A stretch of 64,000 bases of DNA. It comes from Corynebacterium durum (GTDB lineage: Bacteria; Actinomycetota; Actinomycetes; Mycobacteriales; Mycobacteriaceae). The stretch lies in NCBI RefSeq assembly GCF_030408675.1, contig NZ_CP047200.1:992001-1056000 (forward strand), given 5' to 3'. The translations under genes and the position numbers were made by a program. The notes beneath the pieces are model-generated. The model made no database searches. It was not told the origin of the DNA and was given only the letters and a program-made list of their open reading frames with translations. The number at the start of each line of letters is the position of its first letter. The first letter of the stretch is position 1. Positions 8,598-17,051 of this stretch are shown here, piece by piece.

Positions 8598-9728
8598 GTG
8601 GTGAACGACACTCATCTGGACCTAACCGGAGACCCTGTTTCCTTAACTGCAGCTCTTGTGGATATTCCGAGCCCTTCCCATCATGAGCGTGCCATTGCTG
8701 ATGTGATTGAACAGGCGCTCACTGACCAAGCTGCCAGTGCAAGAGCAGGGGGTCCAGCTGCGGTTGAGGTTTTACGATTCCGCAACAATGTTTTGGCGCG
8801 AACCCGCCGGAATCTGCCGAGTCGCGTCATCCTCGCGGGTCATATTGACACCGTGCCGATCGCTGATAACGTGCCGGGGCACCGGGGCGTCGATACGCAC
8901 GGTAAGGACACTCTGTTTGGGTGCGGGACGGTGGACATGAAGGGTGGCGACGCCGTGTTCCTTCATGCCTTCGCCGAGCTTGCGGCCTCACCGGACCTCA
9001 CACGCGATATGACACTCATTTGCTATGAGGGTGAGGAAGTGGCCAGTGAGTTCAACGGCCTAGGCCATATCCACGCGGAACACCCCGACTGGTTGCGCGG
9101 CGACGTCGCTATCCTCGGCGAGCCGTCTGGTGCCGTCATTGAGGCCGGGTGCCAGGGAAGCATTCGCTTGCGCGTCACCGCCGCCGGGGTGCGGGCTCAC
9201 AGCGCGCGTTCTTGGATGGGTGTCAACGCGATGCATCTGCTCGCTCCGGTGATCACGCGGATCGCTGACTATCAGCCCCGAACCGTGGACATTGATGGGT
9301 GTGAGTACCGCGAGGGACTCAACATTGTGCACTGCGAAGCCGGGGTAGCCACCAACACTATTCCCGACGAGGCATGGATGTTCGTGAACTTCCGCTTTGC
9401 ACCCGACCGCAGCGTTGACGATGCTCTCACGTACATGCTGGATGTTCTTGCACTCCCGCAGGGTGTCACGTACACGGTTGACGACGCCGTGCCGGGAGCG
9501 CTTCCCGGTTTGTCCCAGCCAGCTGCATCGGAACTGGTGGCTGCCACTGGTGGGAATTTCCGCGCAAAATACGGCTGGACTGATGTGGCCAGGTTCTCCG
9601 AATTGGGCATACCAGCGGTCAATTTCGGCCCCGGCGACCCGGCGTATGCCCATAAGCGGGACGAACAGTGCCCTGTAGAGATGATTAGGTCCGTCTCTGA
9701 GACTGTAAAGAAATACTTGACTAGCTAA
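8598..9728 (+). CDS. dapE: Succinyl-diaminopimelate desuccinylase DapE
   Basis: DapE hydrolyses N-succinyl-LL-diaminopimelate to LL-diaminopimelate and succinate. The 376-aa sequence is a peptidase M20 family dizinc enzyme: H82 and D84 in AGHIDTVP, D113 in [10 protein letters not shown], and the E146-E147 pair (catalytic base and bridging ligand). The C-terminal [17 protein letters not shown] motif carries the last histidine ligand. It matches the corynebacterial DapE closely throughout. Adjacent GTG codons at 8598 and 8601 are both possible starts. It is divergent from the dapD-like gene, with about 70 bases shared between the two promoters. Confidence 0.95.
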   Translation: MVNDTHLDLTGDPVSLTAALVDIPSPSHHERAIADVIEQALTDQAASARAGGPAAVEVLRFRNNVLARTRRNLPSRVILAGHIDTVPIADNVPGHRGVDTHGKDTLFGCGTVDMKGGDAVFLHAFAELAASPDLTRDMTLICYEGEEVASEFNGLGHIHAEHPDWLRGDVAILGEPSGAVIEAGCQGSIRLRVTAAGVRAHSARSWMGVNAMHLLAPVITRIADYQPRTVDIDGCEYREGLNIVHCEAGVATNTIPDEAWMFVNFRFAPDRSVDDALTYMLDVLALPQGVTYTVDDAVPGALPGLSQPAASELVAATGGNFRAKYGWTDVARFSELGIPAVNFGPGDPAYAHKRDEQCPVEMIRSVSETVKKYLTS

Positions 9729-9747
9729 CTAATAAAGGACTGCAGCG

Positions 9748-10509
9748 ATGCCTCCCAGCAAAACCCCCTCCGAATTGAAGCAACGTCTGATGCGCGGCCC
9801 TGTGCTTGTGAGAAACAAAAACGACGAGGCGGGAACGACCTCGGATCAACGGCTGCTTGACCACAGTAATAACCTCGAATGGCTGCATACAGATCCGTGG
9901 CGGGTGTTACGTATCCAAAGTGAATTTGTCGACGGATTTGGTGCTTTGGCGGAGATGCCCTCGGCAGTAACTGTGTTTGGTTCCGCGCGCATAAAGCCTG
10001 ACCATCGTTACTATGAAATGGGGTTGGAACTGGGCCGACAACTAGTAGAAGCGGGCTATGCAGTGATCACCGGCGGTGGTCCAGGGTTGATGGAGGCCCC
10101 GAACCGTGGTGCCTACGATGCTGACGGCTTGTCGGTTGGGTTGGGGATTGAACTTCCACATGAACAGCACCTGAATGATTGGGTGGACTTGGGCATGAAC
10201 TTCCGATATTTCTTCGTGCGGAAAACAATGTTTTTGAAATACTCGCAGGCATTTGTGTGTCTACCCGGTGGTTTCGGGACATTAGATGAACTATTTGAAG
10301 CCCTTTGTATGGTGCAAACCGGAAAAATAACCAACTATCCTATTGTGTTGATTGGTACACAATTCTGGTCGGGTCTTGTTGATTGGATCAAAGAAAAACT
10401 CGTTGCGGAATCGATGGTGGCAGCATCGGATGTGGACCTTTTTATGGTGACCGACAGCGTTGACGAAGCTGTTGCACACATTGTGGCTGCACACGCCAAC
10501 ATGGGGTAG
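9748..10509 (+). CDS. LOG-family (TIGR00730) phosphoribohydrolase-like protein
   Basis: The 253-aa Rossmann-like protein carries both signature motifs of the lonely-guy family: GGGPGLMEAPNR at 109-120 and PGGFGTLDE at 173-181. LOG enzymes release free bases from nucleoside 5'-monophosphates (cytokinin-type N6-substituted AMP, or AMP itself) and were long mis-annotated as lysine decarboxylases. It follows dapE by 19 bases and its stop abuts the start of a DivIVA-domain gene. The same order (dapE, LOG, DivIVA-like, DUF3117) is found in mycobacteria. The physiological substrate in corynebacteria is not evident from sequence. Confidence 0.88.
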   Translation: MPPSKTPSELKQRLMRGPVLVRNKNDEAGTTSDQRLLDHSNNLEWLHTDPWRVLRIQSEFVDGFGALAEMPSAVTVFGSARIKPDHRYYEMGLELGRQLVEAGYAVITGGGPGLMEAPNRGAYDADGLSVGLGIELPHEQHLNDWVDLGMNFRYFFVRKTMFLKYSQAFVCLPGGFGTLDELFEALCMVQTGKITNYPIVLIGTQFWSGLVDWIKEKLVAESMVAASDVDLFMVTDSVDEAVAHIVAAHANMG

Positions 10510-10812
10510 ATGATGTTTACCTGGATCTTCTACGTCCTTGTCCTGAGCGCGCTAATTGTGCTGTTCAGCGTCATGTTCGGACACTTTTTCGGTGGCGATA
10601 ATCTCATTCCGGCGGAAGCCGATGCTGGAATGGAGTCCGCCGCACGCATTGATGCTAACGCTGCGGCGGTGAGCGACAATCGTTTCGACAACATTTCTTT
10701 TGATGTTGTGCTTCGTGGGTATCGCCAGGATCAAGTTGATGCCGTTATTGAGAACATGCGACAACGAATTATTGCCCTGGAAAACCTTACAGGAACGAAA
10801 GAAAAGGGCTAG
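10510..10812 (+). CDS. Small membrane-anchored DivIVA-domain protein
   Basis: This 100-aa protein has one N-terminal transmembrane helix (about residues 4-25), a short linker, and a DivIVA-type motif, FDVVLRGYRQDQVDAVIENM, at 64-83. It ends in a short helical stretch without the long coiled coil of full DivIVA/Wag31. The motif normally senses membrane curvature at poles and septa. The ATG directly follows the stop of the LOG gene with no spacer, so the two are probably translationally coupled. The role is inferred as polar or septal; GTP- or partner-binding residues are not apparent. Confidence 0.8.
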   Translation: MMFTWIFYVLVLSALIVLFSVMFGHFFGGDNLIPAEADAGMESAARIDANAAAVSDNRFDNISFDVVLRGYRQDQVDAVIENMRQRIIALENLTGTKEKG

Positions 10813-10853
10813 GCTGGATGGTGAAATCCCCCACGTCTAAGGAGCAGGGACAA

Positions 10854-11021
10854 GTGGCAGCAATGAAGCCCCGGACTGGCAGCGGTCCGATGGAAGCAGT
10901 GGAAGAAAGTCGAAAGATCGTGATGCGCATTCCCAGCGACGGCGGCGGTCGCCTGGTTATTGAACTCAACAAGGAAGAGGCGGCTGAGCTGGGGGCACTA
11001 CTCACCAACGTGTCGGGGTAA
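10854..11021 (+). CDS. DUF3117 protein
   Basis: This 55-aa protein reads MAAMKPRTGSGPMEAV at the start and ends with the EEAAELGALL stretch typical of the actinobacterial DUF3117 family. The GTG at 10854 gives the canonical length and has AAGGAG about 9 bases upstream; the longer frame from 10818 adds 12 non-conserved residues. Function is unknown. It is almost invariant among actinobacteria and is found near glgA/glgC in mycobacteria, as here. Confidence 0.88.
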   Translation: MAAMKPRTGSGPMEAVEESRKIVMRIPSDGGGRLVIELNKEEAAELGALLTNVSG

Positions 11022-11111
11022 GCGCGGGGCGTTCTACCCCTCGCGGTAATATGAATACCCTGCCAGTACGCAGGGCAGCAATGCAGCGATATCGAGGAGA
11101 ACACACCTGTT

Positions 11112-11984
11112 GTGCTCAAAGACATTATTGACCTTTTAGCAGACCCTGTTGACGGAACCGACCTCCACGGTGCCGATGAGTTTACTCGTCTGGTTTCTGA
11201 CTCGGGGCATAGTTACGACGTTGCTCGTCAGGGCTACGTCACCCTAGCCGGAGGTGCTGGTCTGCGCTACAGCGGTGACGATGCGACAATGATCAAGGAT
11301 CGCGAGACCTTTCTGTCTCGCGGGCATTACGCGCCCTTTGTGGAGTCGGTGACGCACAACGTGGACCTCGCGCTTGATGATGCCGGGGTGGATGACGATG
11401 CCGCTGTGTCCATCTGCGAAATTGGCGCTGGCACCGGCTACTACTTGTCCCACACCCTTGACGCTATTCAGGGTGCCAGGGGCGTGGGGATTGACGTGTC
11501 AGTTCACGCCGCAAAGCATTTGGCTAAATGCCATCCCCGGGTTGGTGCGGTGGTGGCTGATGCCTGGGCACGGTTGCCGTTGCGTGACGACTCCATTGAT
11601 GCCATCACCGTGATTTTTGCGCCCCGTAATGCTGCGGAGTTCGCGCGAGTGCTTAAAGCTGGTGGTCAGGTGATTGTGTTGACCGCTGATACTGGGCACC
11701 TCGCGGAGCTTCGGGAGCCCCTGGGCATCATTGATGTAGAAAAGGGCAAGGTGGAGCGCATGATCGAGCAGGCATCGGGGCATCTTCGCCCCGTGACTGA
11801 GCCTCAACTTGTGGAGTTTTCCATGACACTTGATCAGCCGTCCATTGCCGCGCAGATTGGCATGAGTCCGTCTGCTCGGCATATCCACCCGGATCTTTTG
11901 GCGCAACGCATTGCCGCGTTACCCATGCATATGACCGTGACGGCGCGAGCAAAGGTCACACGCCTCGCCCGGATTGAGGATTAG
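11112..11984 (+). CDS. RlmA-type 23S rRNA (guanine-N1) methyltransferase-like protein
   Basis: The 290-aa protein has the RlmA layout: an N-terminal segment with HSYDVARQGYVTL, then a class I SAM-binding core with ICEIGAGTGYYLSHTLD and GVGIDVSVHAAKHLAKCHPR, and a C-terminal substrate domain. In E. coli the family methylates G745 of 23S rRNA; in Gram-positives the related TlrB-type methylates G748 and gives macrolide resistance. The four zinc-binding cysteines at the N-terminus of RlmA are absent here. The start is GTG. It converges on the GH32-like gene with a 4-base overlap of coding ends. Assignment to the family is good; the exact target base is not determinable. Confidence 0.75.
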   Translation: MLKDIIDLLADPVDGTDLHGADEFTRLVSDSGHSYDVARQGYVTLAGGAGLRYSGDDATMIKDRETFLSRGHYAPFVESVTHNVDLALDDAGVDDDAAVSICEIGAGTGYYLSHTLDAIQGARGVGIDVSVHAAKHLAKCHPRVGAVVADAWARLPLRDDSIDAITVIFAPRNAAEFARVLKAGGQVIVLTADTGHLAELREPLGIIDVEKGKVERMIEQASGHLRPVTEPQLVEFSMTLDQPSIAAQIGMSPSARHIHPDLLAQRIAALPMHMTVTARAKVTRLARIED

Positions 11985-13384
11985 ACGTCCTCACCGGCGA
12001 CTTCAAAATACCTGAGTATCGACGCCCCGCCTTCCGCAGTGACATCGAACCCGCCGCAGATTCCCTCGAAATACACGCGGGAGGCCATGGCAATCACACC
12101 GCCGTCGGCAAATACTTCGACGGTGGATCCGTCAACAATGATGGTAAGGGAGTCGGTGTCGGCGGAAATGAGGTAGGCTTCTGCCGGGGAATCCCCCGCA
12201 TGCAGGGGATTCATGGACCGGTCTAGTTGCAGGTGATGCCCGCTGTGGGTGATGGTTGCGGCGATACGTCCTGTGGCATTATCCAGAAGTGTGACGGTGA
12301 CGCTGCCCTCCTGGGCGTCGATAAGTCCGCTCCACATGCGTGCATGTGCTGTGTGTGGGATTGCAGAAGTAAGCCCGGGGGTGGGGGTTTGAAATAGCAG
12401 GCCACCTTGGAGCGTGGTGAGACGGGGGAGCGACAGGCAGTTTGCCCAGCCCTCGGCGCGTAGGCTTTCGTGCGTGGCCGGGTTGTCAAGTCTGCCGACG
12501 CCGTTCATTAACCCGAAAATCAAGGCGGCATCATAGCGTTCGTTATTGCCGTAGGTCACGCCGCGTACCGTGTTGGTGTTGCGCGGGCGGGTGAAGTCAT
12601 GGCCAAAGTCCATTTGCGTGAAGGGGGTTTTCACCCAAAAGTCACAACCACGGAGGGTGCCTACCAGGTAGCCGGAAAGATCTACACCATCTGCTTCAAC
12701 AGTGACGATGAGGACGTCGTAGACGTGGCTGTCCACTTCGTCGCGGAGTCGGATAATCCTGGGGCTGACGAGGATCGGGTGATGCGCCAGACCGGAATCA
12801 CCATGAAAAGCCAGGGGCCCGTCTAGCGTCCAGGATTGTTGGTCGTGCGATGACAACATCACCAATTCCGGGGCGGACATCGGCCCTGCGACGGCTAGCA
12901 TGAGCCATCCACCGTGCCCCTCAGAACGGTCATCCTCATCGGCCCAACCTGGTACGACACAGGGAGAGCGAAAATCCTGGAGTTTATCGATCCCCAGCAC
13001 AGGGGCGTCGACGACGCTTCCTTCGCGACGCACGTCTGATTGGGGCCCGGAAAGGTTGGTCAGGAGGGCGCGGTGAATACTCGGTCCCTCGTCCGTGACA
13101 GAGGTGAAAAACAATTCGGCCTCGTCGCCGCATCGTGGGGCGACAACAGACCCTGCCCGCACCTGAACCTCTGGGGCTTCGGCACTGAGTACGTCGTCGC
13201 GGTGCACCCAGTTGAACGGAGTGTCAGCTGACACCACATGGCCCCAGTTGTTTTTCTTCACGTCGGGCTGGGACCTGTACTGGTGAAACACATGCCACTG
13301 CTCGCCGGTAAATAATGCTCCTGCCGGGGCTTCGAGAACGCCGTGCTGTGCCGTGATATGCAGTTCGGGTCTGTGTGACGACAT
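11981..13384 (-). CDS. GH32-like (ScrB/fructosidase-family) protein lacking canonical catalytic motifs
   Basis: The 467-aa protein has the GH32 layout: an N-terminal five-bladed propeller region and a C-terminal beta-sandwich ending in IIVDGSTVEVFADGG. It lies downstream of the PTS permease on the same strand. The three catalytic signatures are altered: NDPNG is EAPAG (residues 18-22), RDP is RSP in FRSPCVV, and ECP is VSP in ILVSPRII. It is therefore either a non-catalytic paralogue or a divergent subfamily with displaced catalytic residues. A corynebacterial ScrB sucrose-6-phosphate hydrolase is normally encoded beside the sucrose PTS, so the latter is possible. ATG at 13384 has GAGG 9 bases upstream and is preferred over TTG at 13399. 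Confidence 0.78.
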   Translation of the reverse strand: MSSHRPELHITAQHGVLEAPAGALFTGEQWHVFHQYRSQPDVKKNNWGHVVSADTPFNWVHRDDVLSAEAPEVQVRAGSVVAPRCGDEAELFFTSVTDEGPSIHRALLTNLSGPQSDVRREGSVVDAPVLGIDKLQDFRSPCVVPGWADEDDRSEGHGGWLMLAVAGPMSAPELVMLSSHDQQSWTLDGPLAFHGDSGLAHHPILVSPRIIRLRDEVDSHVYDVLIVTVEADGVDLSGYLVGTLRGCDFWVKTPFTQMDFGHDFTRPRNTNTVRGVTYGNNERYDAALIFGLMNGVGRLDNPATHESLRAEGWANCLSLPRLTTLQGGLLFQTPTPGLTSAIPHTAHARMWSGLIDAQEGSVTVTLLDNATGRIAATITHSGHHLQLDRSMNPLHAGDSPAEAYLISADTDSLTIIVDGSTVEVFADGGVIAMASRVYFEGICGGFDVTAEGGASILRYFEVAGEDV

Positions 13385-13481
13385 AAGTGTGGGCCTCAAG
13401 TTCAGTGCGCGTTAAAACGATGGACGTGGGGATAAAACCGAGGATAGCTACGTTCAGTGCGCCCCGCATTTGATGTACAGT

Positions 13482-13515
13482 AGCACCCCGCCGCGAGAAG
13501 CTACGACGGGGTGCT
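13482..13515 (-). terminator. Hairpin between the PTS gene and the GH32-like gene
   Basis: AGCACCCCG (13482-13490) pairs perfectly with CGGGGTGCT (13507-13515) over a 16-base loop, just past the PTS stop on the minus strand. No T-tract follows on that strand. It may be a weak terminator or an mRNA stabiliser that tunes expression of the downstream gene. Confidence 0.5.
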
Positions 13516-13538
13516 GACGTGATGGGGCTCAAGGATTG

Positions 13539-15548
13539 CTACGCTTTCGCGGAGACAATCGCGGCGTCGTCACCTGCGGTAATGCTGTGTGGTGCGGAGA
13601 TGCTGTCAGTCAGCCGTACGCCGCCGAGTTTTTTGAAGTTCGCTACAACAACCGGTGTGGTCGTGTCGTAACCTGCGGCTTTGATAGCGTCAATGTCGAA
13701 CTCACCGAGCACGTCGCCGCGCTTGACGGTGTCACCCTTGCTGACCTTCGGTGTGAAGCCTTCGCCCTTCATGTTGACCGTATCAAAGCCAACATGCATG
13801 AGGATTTCCACACCTTCCGCCGTGGTTATAGCGAATGCATGTCCAGTGGGGAATGCCACCTTGATGGTGCCGTCGGCTGGGGCGCGGAGTACACCCTCGC
13901 TGGGGACCACAGCAAAACCAGGACCCAGCTTTCCCTGGGCAAACATCTGATCGGACACTGTGCTCAGCTCCACCAGTTCACCAGTGAGCGGGGAAGCGAA
14001 GGTGAGCAGGTCAGCGCCAACAGCGGTGGCCACTGCGGTTGCCGTTCCTGCGCTAGCAGTCGCTGCCGGAGTTGCATCATTGGCTGCGGCAGCCGCCTGA
14101 GTGCCCACGGCCTTTTCCATTTCTGCTTCACCCGCGACCTGGCGACGCAGGTACATAGCGTAGGCATAGGAGCATGCGAAGGAAATAATGAACGCGGTGA
14201 CTAGGCTGACAAAGAACATCGGCCAGTCGGTTGTCCTGATGGAGACAAAGCCGATAAAACCAGCGGCACCAAGAGACACGGCCTTCACGTTGAACAGGGC
14301 GATCATGGCGCCACCAATGGCTGCGGTGCCCATGCCGATGTAGAACGGCCAGCGTAGGCGTAGGTTCACACCGAAGATGGCCGGTTCGGTGATGCCGAAG
14401 CAGGCGGATACACCGGAGGCAGAAGCCAGAGCCCGAAGCTTCTCGTCACGAGTAGTGATTGCCACAGCCAAGGTGGCGGCACCCTGTGCGACGTTGGCTA
14501 CGGATGCCGTGGCAAAGATGAAGGAGCCGCCAGTGGCAAAGAGCTGCAGCTCAACCGGCGGGAAGGACTGGTGAAGGCCAGTGATCACGATGGGGGAGTA
14601 GACCAAGCCGAAGAGGAAACCGCCAACGGGACCAGCGAAGTCGTAGATGTTCTGCAGGCCGCTCGCAATGGCATCGCCCAGCCAGCGCATGGCGGGACCC
14701 ACGGCGATGAAGGTGAGGAAACCAGTGATCAGCAGTGTCAGCACAGGGGTGACTAGGAAGTCTACGGTGCCTTTGAGGTGCTTGTGGAAGAATTTTTCCA
14801 CCATGCTCAAAATCCACGCGACCAGCAGGATCGGCAGCACGGTGCCCTGGTAACCAGCCTGGGCGACGTCGAAGCCGAACAGATCCCAGTAGGTCATGCC
14901 GCCTTTTTGGATGGTCTCTGCAACTTTGTAGCCATTGACTAGGTCTGGCATGACCATCGCCATGGCGATGCCGGCACCGAGGTATTCGTTACCGCCGAAT
15001 CGCTTTGTCGCGGTAAAGCCCACCAGAATGGGCAAGAAAGCAAAGGGCGCAGAGGCCAGCAGATTGATCATCTGGGCCATGCCCTCAATTGCCGGGAATT
15101 GTACGACCAGCGAACGTGTGCCCTCACCAAAGAGGTTTTTCGAGGTCAACACGTTATTGAGCGCCATAAGCAAACCGCCGCCCACCAGGATGGGGATCAG
15201 CGGTACGAAAATATCGGCCAGTACCTTAATAGCACGGGTCAGGGCGTTGCCCTGCGCCTCGGCGGCTACCGACTTGAGCTCTTCGGTGGACACTTGGCGG
15301 TCGCCGGTGATTTTAGTGAACTCGTCGTAGACAATATCGACGTCACCAGGGCCGACGATGATTTGGAACATCCCGCCGGCCTCAAATGTTCCCTTGAGAT
15401 CGGGGTCGTCATCAAGGGCTTGCTGGTTGATTTTCTCTTTGTCGTTGAGAACAAGCCGCATTCTTGTCGCACAGTGCGCGGCTGCCTTGATATTAGATTC
15501 CCCACCTAGTGCTTCGAGCATTCGGCGGGCTACTGCGGCATGATCCAC
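13539..15548 (-). CDS. ptsS: PTS beta-glucoside/sucrose-type permease EIIBCA
   Basis: This 669-aa fusion contains all three membrane PTS modules in order B-C-A. EIIB holds the phospho-cysteine C26 in AAHCATRMR. EIIC spans roughly residues 100-470 with about ten membrane segments. EIIA has phospho-acceptor H585 in ILMHVGFDTV. An Ala/Thr-rich linker joins C and A. It imports a disaccharide or beta-glucoside with concomitant phosphorylation, drawing phosphate from EI/HPr. GH32 proteins on both sides suggest sucrose, as with corynebacterial PtsS. The GTG start has AAGGAGG 5 bases upstream. A CRP/GlxR-like half-conserved site lies about 100 bases upstream. Substrate is inferred. Confidence 0.88.
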   Translation of the reverse strand: MDHAAVARRMLEALGGESNIKAAAHCATRMRLVLNDKEKINQQALDDDPDLKGTFEAGGMFQIIVGPGDVDIVYDEFTKITGDRQVSTEELKSVAAEAQGNALTRAIKVLADIFVPLIPILVGGGLLMALNNVLTSKNLFGEGTRSLVVQFPAIEGMAQMINLLASAPFAFLPILVGFTATKRFGGNEYLGAGIAMAMVMPDLVNGYKVAETIQKGGMTYWDLFGFDVAQAGYQGTVLPILLVAWILSMVEKFFHKHLKGTVDFLVTPVLTLLITGFLTFIAVGPAMRWLGDAIASGLQNIYDFAGPVGGFLFGLVYSPIVITGLHQSFPPVELQLFATGGSFIFATASVANVAQGAATLAVAITTRDEKLRALASASGVSACFGITEPAIFGVNLRLRWPFYIGMGTAAIGGAMIALFNVKAVSLGAAGFIGFVSIRTTDWPMFFVSLVTAFIISFACSYAYAMYLRRQVAGEAEMEKAVGTQAAAAANDATPAATASAGTATAVATAVGADLLTFASPLTGELVELSTVSDQMFAQGKLGPGFAVVPSEGVLRAPADGTIKVAFPTGHAFAITTAEGVEILMHVGFDTVNMKGEGFTPKVSKGDTVKRGDVLGEFDIDAIKAAGYDTTTPVVVANFKKLGGVRLTDSISAPHSITAGDDAAIVSAKA

Positions 15549-15650
15549 AGCGACCTCCTTGAGGTATACCGGTTTGATACTAATCGGAAGTCCTCAAGCC
15601 CAACCAACATAAACGGGCACAAAGACAACACTGAGAGTGAGTCTAATAGA

Positions 15651-15666
15651 TGTGATTTATGTCTGG
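15651..15666. promoter_or_regulatory. Possible GlxR/CRP-type site upstream of the PTS gene
   Basis: TGTGATTTATGTCTGG matches the left half and centre of the GlxR consensus TGTGAnnTAnnTCACA but has three mismatches in the right half. It lies in the 128-base gap upstream of the PTS permease. GlxR regulates many carbon-uptake genes in Corynebacterium. The weak right half keeps confidence low. Confidence 0.3.
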
Positions 15667-15676
15667 TTAGTTTTGT

Positions 15677-17044
15677 TTATGTGAGGACGCGCACTATACA
15701 CTCGTTAGGTTCGTGACGTGGAAAAATTCGACTTGCGAAACTTATCCTGCCCTCGTCAATAAATATCTCAATGCACGACGCATCAACCAGTACTCGCACA
15801 TCAACTGCAGAGGTGACGCCCCGCAGATATGCGCGCCGAACATCGCCGCCCGCGTGGTACTGCTGATCCTGCCTATCGAGCTCAACCACGTTGCCATTGA
15901 CACTCAACCGCGCCACGGCATCCCCCGCAGTATCAACCAGCACCAGCTCGGACCCAGGTGGCATCTCACCACTCCACTCGAACGATGCGCCAACCTCCAG
16001 GTCGCTATCCGCATTGTTGCTGCTTATCGACGCCCGTGGTACTTGGCGCAGCACACCATCGCTGAGGTGCAATTCGCGCGCCACGGTCAAGGTGTGTACC
16101 CACCCATCCTGTCGTGTCGGTTGATCGTCAAGGTCAGGCAGACCCATCCACCCCAGCATCAACGGAGGTTGGGAACCATGCACTACCTGCGGTGCATAAA
16201 ACTCGTGCCCGTAATCGAGTTCTGTGAAACCACGGCTCACCGTGAATGTTGTGCCCTGAAGGTGACCGACCACATAGCCGCACTGGTGATTGTTCGCGTA
16301 ATGATCGCCAACTTGCTCCAAGCCTTGCGGAAGGACAATCAACACGTCCATGTCTTCGCCGGTCACATCATCGCGAAGTGTCACCAGATTCGGACATTCC
16401 CACATGTAGCCTCCAGGGATCATGTCGGGAGCGCTACCAGGTACGGCGGAACTGGTGTCGAACTGGATTTCACCAGCATAATCCCATGCGCGGCGGTCCT
16501 CAGAGGTGTAGAGCACCACCGAGCCAGTTTCGTCATCGCGTTGTGCACCTAACACCATCAGCCAGTGGTCCTCACGCCACAGCACATGTGGATCGCGGTA
16601 GTGGTTGGTAAAGCCGGGTGCGGGGCCGTCGATAAGCGGGTTGCGATCGCTGCGGAGATACGTTCCACCATCAGCGCGGCGGCGACCTCCAACGTGCACA
16701 AGGTTTTGGGTAGCCCGCCTATGTCCGCCAGGCTTGGCATTGCCGGTGTAAAACAGCTCAAGCTCGCCGTTTACCAGCACCGCCGACCCCGAGTAGCACC
16801 CCTTGTCATCGTAATCGACTGCGGGGTAGAGGGCGTCGGGATGATGTGTCCACAGCTCGGGTTTATCAGAGAGAAGCGGCGTGGACGCGTGCCCCCAGCC
16901 GGTGCGCTTTTCAGCAGTGGGCCACTGTGGATCATGCTGGTAGTAGGCGTGAAGGACACCATCTTCAACATAGAGTCCGTTGGGGTCATTCAGTCGGCCA
17001 CTCGGCGGTGCAAGGTGGAAACGTGGGCGGAAATACACGGACAC
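15677..17044 (-). CDS. GH32 beta-fructofuranosidase / sucrose-6-phosphate hydrolase
   Basis: The 455-aa enzyme has all three GH32 catalytic signatures: nucleophile D20 in GRLNDPNGLY, the transition-state stabiliser in YRDPHV, and the acid/base Glu in MWECPN. The C-terminal beta-sandwich ends with DASCIEIFIDEG. It hydrolyses sucrose, sucrose-6-phosphate or short fructans to fructose and glucose or glucose-6-phosphate. No signal peptide is present, so it acts in the cytosol on PTS product. The GTG start lies only 7 bases after the glgA stop on the same strand, so it may be co-transcribed with glycogen synthase. It is followed by the PTS permease gene. Confidence 0.9.
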   Translation of the reverse strand: MSVYFRPRFHLAPPSGRLNDPNGLYVEDGVLHAYYQHDPQWPTAEKRTGWGHASTPLLSDKPELWTHHPDALYPAVDYDDKGCYSGSAVLVNGELELFYTGNAKPGGHRRATQNLVHVGGRRRADGGTYLRSDRNPLIDGPAPGFTNHYRDPHVLWREDHWLMVLGAQRDDETGSVVLYTSEDRRAWDYAGEIQFDTSSAVPGSAPDMIPGGYMWECPNLVTLRDDVTGEDMDVLIVLPQGLEQVGDHYANNHQCGYVVGHLQGTTFTVSRGFTELDYGHEFYAPQVVHGSQPPLMLGWMGLPDLDDQPTRQDGWVHTLTVARELHLSDGVLRQVPRASISSNNADSDLEVGASFEWSGEMPPGSELVLVDTAGDAVARLSVNGNVVELDRQDQQYHAGGDVRRAYLRGVTSAVDVRVLVDASCIEIFIDEGRISFASRIFPRHEPNECIVRVLT

Positions 17045-17051
17045 AGGCGAC

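Noticed and set aside
9748..10509. Lysine decarboxylase annotation for the LOG-family gene
   Set aside because: The GGGPGLMEAPNR and PGGFGTLDE motifs define LOG phosphoribohydrolases; no PLP-dependent decarboxylase features are present, despite lysine-pathway neighbours.
11981..17044. Mobile-element origin of the sugar block
   Set aside because: No transposase, integrase, terminal inverted repeats or target duplications are visible, and base composition resembles the surroundings.
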